A stretch of 64,000 bases of DNA from Bretschneidera sinensis (taxonomy: Eukaryota; Streptophyta; Magnoliopsida; Brassicales; Akaniaceae). Each line of letters opens with the position of its first letter. Position 1 is the stretch's first letter. The notes below the pieces were generated by a model that did not search any database, was not told the origin of the DNA, and was given only the letters and a program-made list of their open reading frames with translations. The stretch lies in the NCBI GenBank assembly GCA_023935145.1, contig CM043700.1:142658828-142722827 (forward strand), given 5' to 3'. Of this stretch, positions 1 to 11,482 are shown piece by piece. A program made the translations under genes and the position numbers.

Positions 1-329
1 TAAATAAATAAAGAGATACTAATCATCACGAAAATGACACAAAAATCTCACCAAAATTGAAGTTGAAACCCAGAAATGTCGAGTATAAGCACCAGATAAA
101 GAGCTATTTATGTATCAGTCAGCGAGAAAAAGTTACAACCTTGAAACCAACAAGGTTTTTGGTTGTCTAAAATGCACGGAAATTAAATGTCTGTCTTTCA
201 CAAGAAAAACGACACACCAAAATTTTGAAAAGCCAAAAGGAACAAAGTTGGAACCTAAAAACCCCGAGAAAATTTCACACAGCGAATAAAAGACAGTAAG
301 GAATCAAAATTTGCACTAGAGTATCAGAA

Positions 330-900
330 ACCCTAGAGAGATTCACAGAGCAGAAACGAAGAGGATCTTTTGATTGTTTGATGTATCACTCTCTTTATAC
401 ATACACCACAAACCCATTTGATTCTTTCCTCTATTTTCCTTACTTCATTACATATTGACTATTCTCTTTGCCTTTGCCTTTTCAAGTTCTTATCCCACAA
501 AAAATGAAAAGCATACTGGTACCAAAAAGTCCAATTTATTTAAAAGATTCAATCAGAATACTCTGTTTTTTTTATTAAAAAACACCGCATATCTTATTTT
601 GGTAAAATTAAGAAAAGAGAACAACGTTAAACAAAGACTAGCACAGAAAAAACAGATGTAAAATACTTATTTAAACTGATCAAATCGATCACTGAAATAA
701 AAGAAATTAAGAACAGCTAAAGAATCGTATAAACAAGCAACGACAAAAAGCGTCTAAACAAATGGAAAGTAACACAAAATCGATTAACGTGTCAAAATCA
801 TCGTACAATGATGTGCGCAAAAGCCCAATAGGATATCGACAGCGCATCGGGTGTCATCGACCGACGGCCAAAAATCATGTCACGTGGCTGGCTTTGTATG
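330..900 (-). promoter_or_regulatory. Candidate promoter and leader of a minus-strand gene off the left edge
   Basis: Read on the minus strand, a TATA-like box (GTATAAAG, 393-400) is followed by a pyrimidine-rich stretch containing CTCTAGGGTTTCTG (about 325-340). This looks like a plant 5' leader with a telo-box (AAACCCTA on the plus strand). Upstream of the TATA box lie a G-box (CACGTG, 881-886) and a CCGAC dehydration-responsive core (861-865). From about 330 down to 1 the minus strand holds no convincing coding exon, so the coding part would lie outside the window. The motifs are seen directly; the promoter role is inferred. Confidence 0.4.
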
Positions 901-1163
901 GCGAGTCAGCTCACTATTTTCTCTCTCTTGGTATGTAATTCTAATATTTTAATCAACCAAAAATGGAAATAGTCCGATAAAAAACAACTAAAAGGAAATA
1001 TAGTAAGGCTTTCTTTGGCGCGATGGCGATGTGTGTGCCTTATGATTTAAGATAAAATTTGATTGGACAAAAAGTAGTACTTAAGAAAATATCTTTATTG
1101 TGATTTGATGTAGTGCGTAGAGGTTGGGTTTTGCCATTTATGTGGATGGGCTTGGCATAAACA

Positions 1164-1177
1164 CCCCCCCCCCCCCC
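1164..1177. repeat. Homopolymer of 14 C
   Basis: A run of 14 cytosines (14 guanines on the other strand), followed directly by GGG, sits in otherwise AT-rich DNA. It is a mononucleotide microsatellite and its exact length may be unreliable in an assembly. Confidence 0.9.
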
Positions 1178-1232
1178 GGGTGCTCCGAGACCCTGATTTT
1201 TTCCAAAATTTCCAGTTTTTATACGTATACAA

Positions 1233-2781
1233 TACATGTCAGCATGAAACTCAGTTGATCCGTAAATTTGATCTAAATTGATATAATGAGTTGAGTTAAA
1301 TTAGGTCTTTTTAAAAATTAAGTTGGGTTTGATTAAGTTAAAAATATTTTGAACACGGTAGATTGAGTTAGATTGGGTCAGGTCATAGGTTCAAAATTTT
1401 CAACCCAACTCAATACCGGTAATCCGGTCAAATATATAATTATATATTTTATATTTATTGAATATAAAATAATGTATAAATAATTATAGTATAATTGTAA
1501 AATATATAATCATAAAATGTCCAATCTAATTACTACTAGTGTGTAAAATTATACGTAGTAAATACTCCAATGTCCAAATAAGTCTCATACTTTTCAATCT
1601 CCTACATTTTAGTTTCAAATATTTACACTAGAAACAAATACTGATTTCGAATTATGAAATAGTTTTCATAATTATTGTTAAGCATAATTTCAATCAAAAT
1701 AAATTCATGCACAGTTAACTTATACTAACAAAATTTTGATTTTTTGTACCATTGTAACTATAAAATAAACATAGAAATTAATACTATAACCTGCAAGATT
1801 CCAGTCAGGATCGATGTATGCAGATAAGCTTATATTCCAAAAAGATGTACCATAATATTGATGGAAAAAATGCTGAACGCATGATAAAGCTTAGTAATAC
1901 CAACTTGCTAGAAGCTTTTTATGCAAACATTATTGAACCATTCAATTTGCCTCTTCGTGACTTTTTAAGAGCCGTTACGTTACTTCCAAGTGCATTAAAG
2001 CATAGTCCAAAAATTATACTAATTAGTGAAAAAGCATTAGCACGACCAACAAATGCTGAGTTACTAAAATATATTATTAGTATCTGTCTAGAAATCCAAA
2101 TTTCCTTCATAATTAAGCAATCTTCTAAAGTAAGTTAAATTCATGTCAACTAAAGAAGTTCTTAGTGCAACATTCAGATGAAGATTGTGTTTTTCTATAT
2201 AACAATGAAATCATATTCCAACATCAAGGGCTTCAAGTTGTGAGCATACAGATAAGCAAATGACCATGGTCACTTCATCAGGTTTTATATTACTCGCTTG
2301 CATTTCATGAATCAATGTCAAAACATCATTACCAAGTTTGGCTTGAACGTAACCTCCAATTATGGTATTCCATGGCACAACATCCTTCTCTTGCATGTCA
2401 TCAAAAAGCTTCTTAGTAGTATCCAAAAAAACAAATTTAGCATAGCCTACAATCATTGTAGTCCAGGAGACAATTGTTCTATTTTTCATTTATTAAATAT
2501 TATTTGTGCTCTCATGCACATAGATTTTACTTGTAACATGAATAAGTTTAGTTTTGGATTTAATAGAATATTTTTTTTGTTATGCAGTATGTATGTTTTA
2601 AATATTTAGTAAAAAAAAATATATCAACCCGGTGACTCAAACCGATTAGAATGAATTGGGTTGAGTTGAAGTCGGATGGGTTCATGGGTTGGGTTGGGTT
2701 GAGATTTTTTCAACCCGGTATGAATGAGTTGGATTGCATTTTTATGTTAACCCGACCCAAACCGACCCATGCTCACCTCTA
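1233..2781. mobile_element. hAT-like non-autonomous DNA transposon carrying a gene fragment
   Basis: The left end TACATGTCAGCATG and the reverse complement of the right end, TAGAGGTGAGCATG, match at 11 of 14 positions. The right-end form is of the TAGGGGTG type known from plant hAT elements. The 8 bp outside each end are GTATACAA (1225-1232) and ATATACAC (2782-2789), sharing 6 of 8 bases as an aged target duplication would. Both subterminal regions are rich in GGGTTG/CAACCC motifs (about 1240-1430 and 2620-2775). No transposase is visible. The middle holds a PPR fragment and an unrecognised 106-codon frame (1818-2138, plus). Confidence 0.6.
2211..2489 (-). pseudogene. Pentatricopeptide-repeat (PPR) protein fragment
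   Basis: The minus strand encodes 92 residues with PLS-type PPR signatures: VSWTTMIVGYAK, then KLFDDMQEKDVVPWNTIIGG, then EMQASNIKPDEVTMV. This is roughly two and a half repeats. PPR proteins bind organellar RNA and usually have ten or more repeats and several hundred residues, so this is a fragment. It has no signal peptide, no further repeats on either side and no E/DYW tail. It lies wholly inside the hAT-like element, which suggests capture by the transposon. VPWNTII replaces the usual VSWNTII. Confidence 0.75.
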
Positions 2782-2789
2782 ATATACAC

Positions 2790-3900
2790 TAAACAAAATG
2801 CTTAGTTCCATATAAACCAATTCTTTCGACCTTATGATTAAGGGATATACTAATTTAATTTAGTCCCACCTAAATGGAATGATAAAAAACATAGCCTTCA
2901 ATATAAGCTTATACTTAAACAATGGATTTAATTTAGTAATTGAATTAGTGAAAATACAGATTGTATTGCCATTAATAGAATTTATACCCTGGCTTTTGGC
3001 TTGGTAGGCACCTCCATACAATAGATTTAGGTTCAATCATCTTTTTTGTCAACGTGTAAAAAAATAAAAATAGCAAAATTTAAAAAAGAAAATACCAAGA
3101 AAAGAATTGAAATCAAAAGGAACCACACTATCATAATATCGAAATAATTGTAAAAACGGAAGAATAAGCATAGAAATATAAAGTAGTAAATATGTTTTGA
3201 TTTATATACGTTTACTATGTTAAACACAGTGTTTTTAAAGACGAAGACATTGGACGAGTCGTTTTGTCTCGAGATGTTAAGACATAAGTCTTTTAAAACT
3301 GTTGGAGCATTTCAAAATTTTGATAAAATAATATTAATTAAAATAATAAAATAAAAATAATTTTAATTAATTATTATCAAAGTTTAGTATTTTACTATCC
3401 CTCTAAAAATTTAGGAAAAAAAAATATACTAAAGGCTGAAACATTCTATGATGAGATTAAAGTTGTGGTCCACGTAGAAAGATTTCACGAGAAGAAAGGG
3501 GACAGATTTTCGAGTGTTCTGAAGAAAAAAAAAATGTTACGGAAGAATTGACGAGAGGAGTGAAGAAGAAGTGAAAAGAACGAAATAGCAAAGAGAAGAA
3601 GGAGAGAAGAAAAAAATTATTATTGTTGGTTAATAAAAAAAAAGAGTGGAGAGAGGCTGTTGGCTGCAGTTATGGTGTGGCTGGTGAGAGAAGTAATTTA
3701 AGGTTTTTAAGTAAATGTGAGGAAAGTTCTGTTGGCTTTGGGTGTGTTTTTAGTTGGATTCTATGGAAACAAGTATATGTATTTGATTTTCAGGTTTTTA
3801 CTCTCTATTGAAAGATACAGAGCTTAAAAGAAAACGAAAAAAGAAAAAATATTTCAACTAAAAAATTGAGAAAAAAATCCAAATGAATGGTGCGGAGGGG
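2790..3900. other. Intergenic, no gene seen
   Basis: AT-rich sequence with only short low-complexity frames. About 3230-3420 resembles an old repeat (a TTTTTAAAGACGAAG stretch followed by AT-rich sequence), and a loosely similar stretch occurs near 35170. I could not define ends for it. Confidence 0.6.
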
Positions 3901-3912
3901 TTTAGCTGTAGC

Positions 3913-3971
3913 TGGGCCCAAAAGGGACTAAAATAAGGCCCAATTGTTTGTCGAGTTGGACCCCTATAAAG
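3913..3971 (+). promoter_or_regulatory. Core promoter of the 2OG-Fe(II) oxygenase gene
   Basis: TATAAAG at 3965-3971 lies 78 bp upstream of the start codon, so transcription probably starts near 3995. Upstream are TGGGCC (3913-3918) and GGCCCA (3937-3942), the site II type elements bound by TCP factors in many plant housekeeping promoters. The motifs are seen; their use is inferred. Confidence 0.5.
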
Positions 3972-4048
3972 TTGTGAAAGATATTGGGCAACTCATGAAA
4001 TTAAAGTTAAACCCAAGATATCGAAGGGAATAATTTGTTCTCTTTTCT

Positions 4049-6500
4049 ATGACAGGTACACAAACGAGGAAGAGAAAAATGGGGGAGAGGAGAGAAGCAG
4101 GTGGCAAGAAGGCAACCACAGCAGCACCCATAACAAAGTGGCCAATTATCAATCTCAAGCAGAATCTTCAAATTACTCGCCTCAACGACACCGATCTCTT
4201 CACCGTACGATTTCCGTTTTATATTCTCAAGAATTCCATATTTCCATTGTGTTTTCCTCATTTTTTTTTGGCTTTTTGCTTGGTTGGCTATGTTTGATAT
4301 GTAATTAATATGTAAATTTTCCATCATACCCACTTCAATTTTTTATTTTTTATTTTTTATTTTTTTTTGCATATGGATTGTTTATAATTGTGGTAGGATG
4401 TTTGATTATAATGGCTGAAATAGAAAACGAATTGAGCTATTTTTAGGTGTACCTCTAGTAGGTGTTTGTTCATTTGCTTCATTGAGCTAAGTTCGTAGTC
4501 TTTGATTTGCAGGCATAGAAGTTGGTTTATAATAAGATATGAGATTGAGGAACTTAATTTCATCTCACATGTTATTTTTGCCAATCGTGATTCATATTGG
4601 GTCTTGGTTGATTATGACCTCATTCTTAGATTCAACCTCAATTTAGAGTTCTAACCAATCGAGAGTTCACCTTAGTTTAATTGAGCTTTAGATTGTTAAG
4701 TGATTGACAAGCTGACTTTGGATTTGTTTATATGGGTTTGCAAAGGTTGAACATGGTACTTAGTTTGACAGCTGAGTTCGCACTGACCAAGAATCAGCTT
4801 GGTTCAGTTTGTTTGCAACTTGGCATCAATAGCTTTGCATATGACTAGAGAACTGATGTGAACTGGATCAGCAGTTTGTATGTAATTTGTTATGTAGGGT
4901 ATTGAGAATTCCCTAACAGTTAGAGTAGGAGTGATTCAGTTTCGTTACATGCAAATATTTGTGCTGACAAGGAGGAGTAATTACAGTTTTAGATTGAATG
5001 TGTTGGGCAAATGGAGGCTACAGCAAGTCAGTTGTGTGGTGAGATGTTGAGAAAATTGTTTACATATAATACAATAGCCAATAAGGGTAACTATCAGAAA
5101 AAGAGGAGCAACAAATTAGGTGAAATAGATACCAAGATTGGCTATGCCTAGCGGCCACCAAGAAGTAGATATTCATTACTATGTTTTATTGATATGTTCT
5201 TGCAGTCCTACATAAGCTAGGGAAATTAAATTGTTAGTACCAATTATGTGGTGTCGTGCTAAAAAAATAAAGCAAGGTGCTTTTAATCTTGTACGAATAA
5301 ATAAAATAATTTTTTTCCTAAGCATGTTGTAGTTTAATTTTTATAGTTTTTAATAGTTTTACTTTGTTTAAAATATACAGGTGCAAAATTTCTTCACATC
5401 TGCTGAATCAAAGGCATTCGTTAAAGCTGCAGAGTCTATTGGCTTTGTACACCAAGGGAGTCTTGGTCCAACTAAAGGCGAAGCTTACAGAGATAATGAT
5501 CGAATCTCTGTGAATGATCCTGGTCTTGCGGATACAGTGTGGCAGTCTGGACTTAGCAAGTTATTTTCTGATATTAAAATTCGGGGGAAGGTTGCTGTTG
5601 GCTTGAATCCAAATATCAGACTTTACAGGTTGGTTGAATTTTCTTGTCGTAAGTTCAATTCTCATTTTCTTTCATATGTGGGCATATATAATAACCACCG
5701 TGGCTACCTTGTAGGTTAAGCATTTCAAGCTGTGACCTGGTATATAGATGAGTTATTTAGTTGTAACTCTTCATTGGGTAAACTCTTCGTAGGATTAGAA
5801 AGGAATGTTATGGATTTGATCCACAAAGAGGTTTCTTTTCCATCGACTGTATTTCTGTTGTAACATGCTTCTAAATGATCATGGAAAAGGAGTGCCCAAA
5901 ATTTTCTTCCCTGAATACACCTTGAATTTTTTTAAATTTAAAGATGTGATGAGTTTTCACTAATCAAAAAAATAAAAGATACGATGTGTTTTCAATTTCT
6001 CAGGTACAAGGTTGGCCAGCGCTTTGGGCGTCATATTGATGGAAGTGTGGACCTTGGAGACAGAAAGAGAACCCATTACACTTTGTTAATATATTTAAGT
6101 GGCGGCTTTAAAGCTAAAACTAAAAACGATCCAAGCAACCCCAATGATTTTTCCTCAGAGCTTCTTGCTGGGGGAGAGACCGTCTTCTATGGTTCAAGGA
6201 ATGATGTTGTGGCTGAGGTAAGTCCCTGTTTATTTTTCCCTTCTTTTTTCGTTTTCTGTTTCTCTCTTTCATTTGTTAGTTCTGTGACATCTATTATCAT
6301 TTCTTTCCTTTTTGGATTGGCTTTCTGGTTACTTTAGTGGAATCTAGTGATGTAATTATGCTATCTGAACGATTTAGGTGGCTCCTATCGAAGGGATGGC
6401 TCTCCTACACATTCATGGAGACAAGTGTTTGTTGCACGAAGCTCGGAATGTTGCTAAGGGTGTCAAGTATGTGTTCCGTTCAGATGTTGTTTTTGCTTGA
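4049..6500 (+). CDS. 2-oxoglutarate/Fe(II)-dependent oxygenase (prolyl 4-hydroxylase-like), four exons
   Basis: Exons 4049-4204, 5381-5628, 6004-6217 and 6378-6500 join through GT-AG introns into one 246-residue frame. The C-terminal half is the double-stranded beta-helix of the P4H-like oxygenase superfamily. The iron ligands are His145 and Asp147 in GRHIDGS and His226 in LLHEA; Lys236 in KGVKYVFRSD is the likely 2-oxoglutarate contact. Such enzymes couple decarboxylation of 2-oxoglutarate to hydroxylation of a substrate, which cannot be told here. There is no signal peptide or transmembrane segment, unlike classical ER prolyl hydroxylases, so it is probably cytosolic or nuclear. The basic N-terminus (RKRKMGERREAGGKK) could be a nuclear signal. 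An in-frame ATG at 4079 is an alternative start. The first intron is long (1176 bp). All key residues are present, so it looks functional. Confidence 0.88.
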
Positions 6501-8036
6501 AGACAGGCTGCCGGTTTTTAAGTCAAGCAGCTCGATTAGTTCTGTAAGTTGATTGATCTCCTCACACATCTTTGTTCTGTACCTTGTATACCTGAGCTTT
6601 GTCATCCTTCATTGTCATTTTTACTATACATGTGTTCTCAAAGTAAATTTCTATCGACTATAAAGCATATATGCTTTGATCATGCTTGTAACGATTCTCG
6701 TTTGTGGATCACAAATGAACTGTTCCACATTGAGAGTGTTGACAAACAGAGAGCTACCTGATCGTTTCATGACTAAATATATTTTCTAGAATTCTTAATT
6801 TCCCCTGGATGTCATTTGTGAATTAATTATTTTTGGGTCTGTGGGATTATATGTGTAGCTTATATCAACTGTAAAATAATGTCATTCAGGGGAATGCCAA
6901 TTTGGGGTGTTTTTGAATTTCTGAAACTCAAGCAAGTTAAAAGGAGGTTTTAGATTTCATTTTTCATGCAGTGATGATTTGAGCTTTGCCCAGTGATGAT
7001 GACATTAATGTACCCTGTTTATGCGTTAATAATCCCCGTTGTAATGTGTAATGTGTAATATGAAATCTCTGCATAAATCAGTGTTATCAAGAACCTCTTC
7101 TATTGCCAAACGTTGTTGTGTCCTCATCCTTAGAAATCAGATAATGCTTTATATTTGAGCTGAATATTTAGTAAACAGATTTGATTTTGTAATATCGTGA
7201 TTTCCTCCATAGTATTAATAGGTGACTATCTCATTGCCTGTTTGTCAATTGGTGGCTCCTGTTACACGCATCATTAATTCTCTCAAGGAACATTCAACCG
7301 AACAAAGGAGGTACTGACTCTAAAAACTAAAATCCTGGACTGGGAAGTTCTGCGGATTAGCTATAGATCCAATAAAACTCTTCCATAAAAATAAATTAGT
7401 GATTCTTTTGCCAAGTAATGACTTCAATTCAAGTGAGTCCAATAGTAGCAAAGTCAAATTTTTATTTTTATTTTCCCCGTATTCTCTGGTTAGCCATCCA
7501 AAATTTGTTATGTTTGCTGTGTTCTTAAAGATATTTTTTTTGACAATTTGTTCAAGAAACAAAAACATGAAAAAGGGAAAAGGAGATAGTTAAGTATAAG
7601 ATTTAAAGATATTTAAATTTTTATTTGTTTTTATTCAGTAAAATTATATATATTTCAAATTAAGTTACAAGATAAGATTACATGACTAAAATGAGGCCTC
7701 TGTTAAGAGTTTAAGACGTATCACTACTGAGATTAAACTTAACCAAGAACATCTGGTAGCTTCTTGTGGTGTGTCCATGCCACTTATGCGTTGTCCTTTG
7801 GCTGATCGCCCATGTAAACAGCGCGAACCTACACATGCAAGCATTCAGCTTTAGGATTATTTAATGTTTTAAATATAAAGGATGTTATTCTTAATATTAA
7901 AAGATATTATAATAATAAAAAAAGGATATAGCCATGCTAATAGAAGGATATTGTACTGAACAATGAAAACAGAGAATAAAAACATGAAGGGAAAAAAAAG
8001 GTACTATAAAAAGCATCAAATTGCTATTCGAATGAA
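6501..8036. other. 3' flank of the oxygenase gene, no further gene seen
   Basis: The first few hundred bases are presumably 3' UTR. GTAATGTGTAATGTGTAATATG near 7040 is a polyadenylation-like stretch. Beyond that there are only short shadow frames and AT-rich sequence. Confidence 0.55.
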
Positions 8037-9020
8037 ATAAACAGGCTTCCTACCAAATTGAATCTTTACAACAGAAAATTCGATGCACAACAAACCTGTG
8101 ATTTGTGTCCAGATACTGAGGAATCTGTTCTTCATGCAATAAGAGATTTTTCTTTGGCTAGAGAGGCATGGAATCAGTTGGCCATTCTTTTTTCTCTCCT
8201 GATCTGGAGATTTTTGAGTGGCTAAAAACCATTTCTAGTTATTCATATACTTTTGTTGATAGTATTCCTGCTTGCATGGCCTATCAAAAAAAGTATTCCT
8301 GCTTGCATCCTTTTTTGCTACATTTGTTGTCTTTGATATTTTAGAAACCAAAGAGTTATGGCTGGGGAAAGTTAACAATGCCACTGGCATCACTAAGGCC
8401 TTTTGAGCTCTATTCATTGGGTTCTACCACCTCTTCTACTATGGTGAAATAGTGTGTACAGGTCCAAAGAGGGTTGGATTAAGTTAAGTGTGGATGATTC
8501 AGCTACTAGAAATCCTGGTCCTTCAGCTTGTGGAAGAGGAAAGTGGTTGGGTGGTTTCAAAAGAAATCTGGGAAACTTATCCAATTTGGCCGCTGAAATT
8601 TGGGCAATTCGTGATGGTATCAAGCTTGCAATTCAAATGGTTTTAAATTTTTTTGAGATGCTTTAGTTGCAGTCAACTACATCCAAGATTCTGATACATT
8701 GCTTCATCCTCATGGTAGTATTATAATATTATCAATGACTGCAGCGATGGTGCAGAAAAAATACAAGGCTGCTCGCTGAAACACATCTTTAGAGAAGCAA
8801 ACTTTTGTGCTGATAGGACCAGTTTGATGCTACTAGGACCAGTTTGATGCTATTAGGACTAGTTTCGGGATGCTTTCCAAAGAAGCTCACAGTGAAGAAT
8901 TGGGTCTCCATGTCCTATCTGTTTCCCCTTTCTCTCTTAAATGTGTTATACTTTGATGCTATTAGGACTAGTTTCCCAAGATGGTTCTCAGTAACTCTCT
9001 TTACAGTATTTTATTTGAAG
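8037..9020 (+). pseudogene. 3' end of a LINE: zf-RVT and RNase H remnants
   Basis: In shifting frames I read a zf-RVT zinc-finger segment (CDLCPDTEESVLHA, 8095-8140). It is followed by an RNase H domain of the type found at the end of plant LINE ORF2: GWIKLSVDDSATRNPGPSAC (from about 8466), NLSNLAAEIWAIRDG, then VAVNYIQDSDTLLHPHG (about 8667-8715) and LKHIFREANFCADR (about 8775-8817). Catalytic-type residues (Asp in VDDSA, Glu in AAE) remain, but stops and frameshifts break it. The reverse transcriptase is missing, as in a 5'-truncated LINE insertion. Internal short duplications include AGTTTGATGCTACTAGGACC at 8821-8840, repeated with one change at 8841-8860 and again near 8952. Confidence 0.75.
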
Positions 9021-9125
9021 CACCTTTTAAAAAAAGAAAAGAAACCTCTAAGAAATCAAAATTCCTTAGCTTTTTAAAGTTGCAAAAATGAAACAAGCAA
9101 AAAAAATAAAGAACTTTTTTTGTCT

Positions 9126-9467
9126 TTGGAGGTTTTATAGATGTTTCAATTTACTTTTCAATTCTTAATTTGCGTGTATTGAACCTTCAACTCTGTAAAT
9201 TATTTCAATCTCTTTTTTTATTAATTTCGATCAAATTATCTCATTAAATCACACGCGTAAAGCACATGTGTGCCATCATCGGATGCAAAATTAAGTCTGA
9301 TTCAGTTTTTTAAGACAATTTTGCCTCCGATGATAATACACGTGTATTTTACACGCATGGTTTGACGGAAAAAATTGACTTTAAAAAAATATTGAAACAA
9401 TTTGTAGATGAATGTAATGCAAATTAAAATTTCAAAGATAAATTAATGCATTTATAAAACCTCTTGG
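9126..9467. mobile_element. Foldback MITE, about 340 bp
   Basis: The two halves are inverted copies of each other over almost their whole length. GGAGGTTTTATAGATG at the left matches the reverse complement of TTTATAAAACCTCTTGG at the right. Near the centre, CACACGCGTAAAGCACATGT (about 9250) pairs with TACACGTGTATTTTACACGC (about 9337), and ATCATCGGATGCAAAATT with AATTTTGCCTCCGATGAT. It has no coding potential. A clean target duplication could not be fixed because of flanking T runs. Confidence 0.7.
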
Positions 9468-11365
9468 AATGCAACGAATTTTTTCAAAAAAAATTATATA
9501 AATTAAACCATTAATTTGTCCATCTTCAGAAATGGTCCACGAAGACCACAACAAGGTGTCGAACTTTGTCCTTTTTTAAGGAAACCTTTCAGCTATGCTT
9601 TCTAAATTCTAATTAGTGCCCACGCTATTTAACTTTCCCACGAGGAAAGGCAGAATCTTTTAGTGTCAAATGAATTGTTCATTGATTGGAGATGAAAGTG
9701 CTACTTGTTCTTTAAGTTTCTTTTAAATAATAAGACACCAGTGCCCAAAGAAGGTAAAGGCCCAACATGTTTAATGGGATTCTCGGAGGAAAATATGGAT
9801 TCAAATGTGGACGAGGGAGGGCGGAGGGTGGGTAGGCACTAGGTAGTAGCCTGAGAGACAGGAAAGCTAGTAAAGGGCTTAGTGCTTGCATTTCGGGGTG
9901 CAGTAGCGGATTGAGAAGTCATGAAGGTTAGCTAATTACCATCCTTTCAACATTCGATTCTTAATTGACCTAGGAGTTGCTCCTGAGCGCTGCCCAGCAA
10001 GCAAAAGATTGGAGATTCAATAGGTCGTGGGACATGAAGACATTGTTAGCAATATGGGGAAAGTTCCCATCAGGCAACAGTACCGTACAATGCTTTCGTA
10101 CCAATCACTTTTTTTGGAATCATTTAAATTAAAAAATCAAAACACTAAAAACAGTAAAGGGCACTTTGCACCAAGCATGACCGTCCCACTAAGATCTTAA
10201 CCATTACAATAATTGGATCTGCATAATAAGTAAATAAATTGAAAAGGTCTGGGAGCGTTCACTTTGGCCCCCTCGTCACATATTCCCTCCGCTCCTCATA
10301 AAAGGAATAAACGAAAAGCATGCCTTGTTGAAAGAAATCCTCATTCTTGATCCTCACCCAAAGGTGGTAATAAAACTAAAATACAATGATCCTGATTGGC
10401 CTGCTGAATTCGAAACGCGATATATATCTTGATTCCAGGAGGAGGGAACAAAATTTAATCTTTCTGCAACGTATTGCCATTATTTAGAACGGGATTTTCC
10501 ACTTTTTATTAGAAACACTATTGATTGAATAACCCCAAAAAGCCGTAAACTAAACTAGTTTTTCTTTTTGTTTTTCCATTAAGAAACGCCAAAGTTTAGA
10601 ATGAGTTGGAAGAAGACAATGGGTTTGATAGATGAACTCATATAATCCCACTAACTTTGCTTTAATTCTTCTATTATGAGTGTCTACTATCCAAGTTGAA
10701 GGTAATCATGGATAACATTTTCAATTTTTCTTTTTCCTTTTTCCTTTTTGATAAAAAAGAAAAGAGGTGCAGGAAAATTCGTCCTCCTTTACGCAGGCTT
10801 TAGAAATTTAGATGGGTCCAGTGTTTCTTTGTTACCCAATTTCGTCGTACGAAAGATTCTTATATCAATGTGTTTTTTATATTTTTAAGTCTCGCTTTTT
10901 CCTTTCCCACATACTTCTCAACGCGTTCACATTATTCCAACCGGATGACTGAAAATCATCGCAGGAGAAAAATAGCAAAACTAACTAACCGAACATTTTG
11001 TGGGTACATAAAACAAACATCCTAGAGTTATCAATAAAAAACATCACACACACATAATATGGATTTTCTTTCCGTCCTTCCGTAATAAACTTTCAAACAA
11101 TTACCATTGGAGTTCATGAGAAAAAAAAGTTAAGAATGGTTGTCAAAACGTGTTACATCTGTATCACCACTAGAGAAAAATACCATTTTCTCTCTCTTTT
11201 TATTTCTTTCTTTTCTTTTTTTGGCTAAACTCGTTAGGAACAAAATAACAATATCAAATTACTTTAAATTTCTTTGATAAAAAAATTGTTTGTCAAAAAT
11301 AGAGATGGATAAGCTAAAATGACAAGTTCATGTACCTTTTTTAATTATTTTTTTTTTCATTTAAT
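9468..11365. other. Intergenic, no gene seen
   Basis: No open frame of about 60 codons or more on either strand. The less AT-rich patch at about 9790-10090 (GGAGGGCGGAGGGTGGGTAG and following) is not recognisably coding. Microsatellite-like T-rich stretches occur near 11200-11360. Confidence 0.55.
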
Positions 11366-11374
11366 TTTTAATTT

Positions 11375-11482
11375 GGGTAAAAGATAATTTGACCTAGAGG
11401 TTTACCATTTGTGTCAATTTGACCACAGGTTTCAAAACGTGTCGATTTGACTCTGACATATCTATGTGGGTTCAATTGTATT
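11375..11482 (+). repeat. Left terminal inverted repeat of the MULE
   Basis: About 108 bp aligning, with one or two small gaps, to the reverse complement of 16766-16872. Shared blocks include GATAATTTGACC, GTGTCAATTTGA, GTTTCAAAAC and GACATATCT. Confidence 0.8.

Noticed and set aside
1818..2138. 106-codon frame inside the hAT-like element
   Set aside because: No recognisable domain, AT-rich composition, and neighbouring sequence does not extend it; not enough to call a gene.
3230..3420. Repeat shared with about 35170-35400
   Set aside because: Only a short motif with TTTTTAAAG, GACGAG and an AT-rich tail is shared; no clear alignment by eye.
9790..10090. GC-richer patch that might be an RNA gene
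   Set aside because: No match by eye to known miRNA, snoRNA or tRNA sequences, and no clear hairpin.
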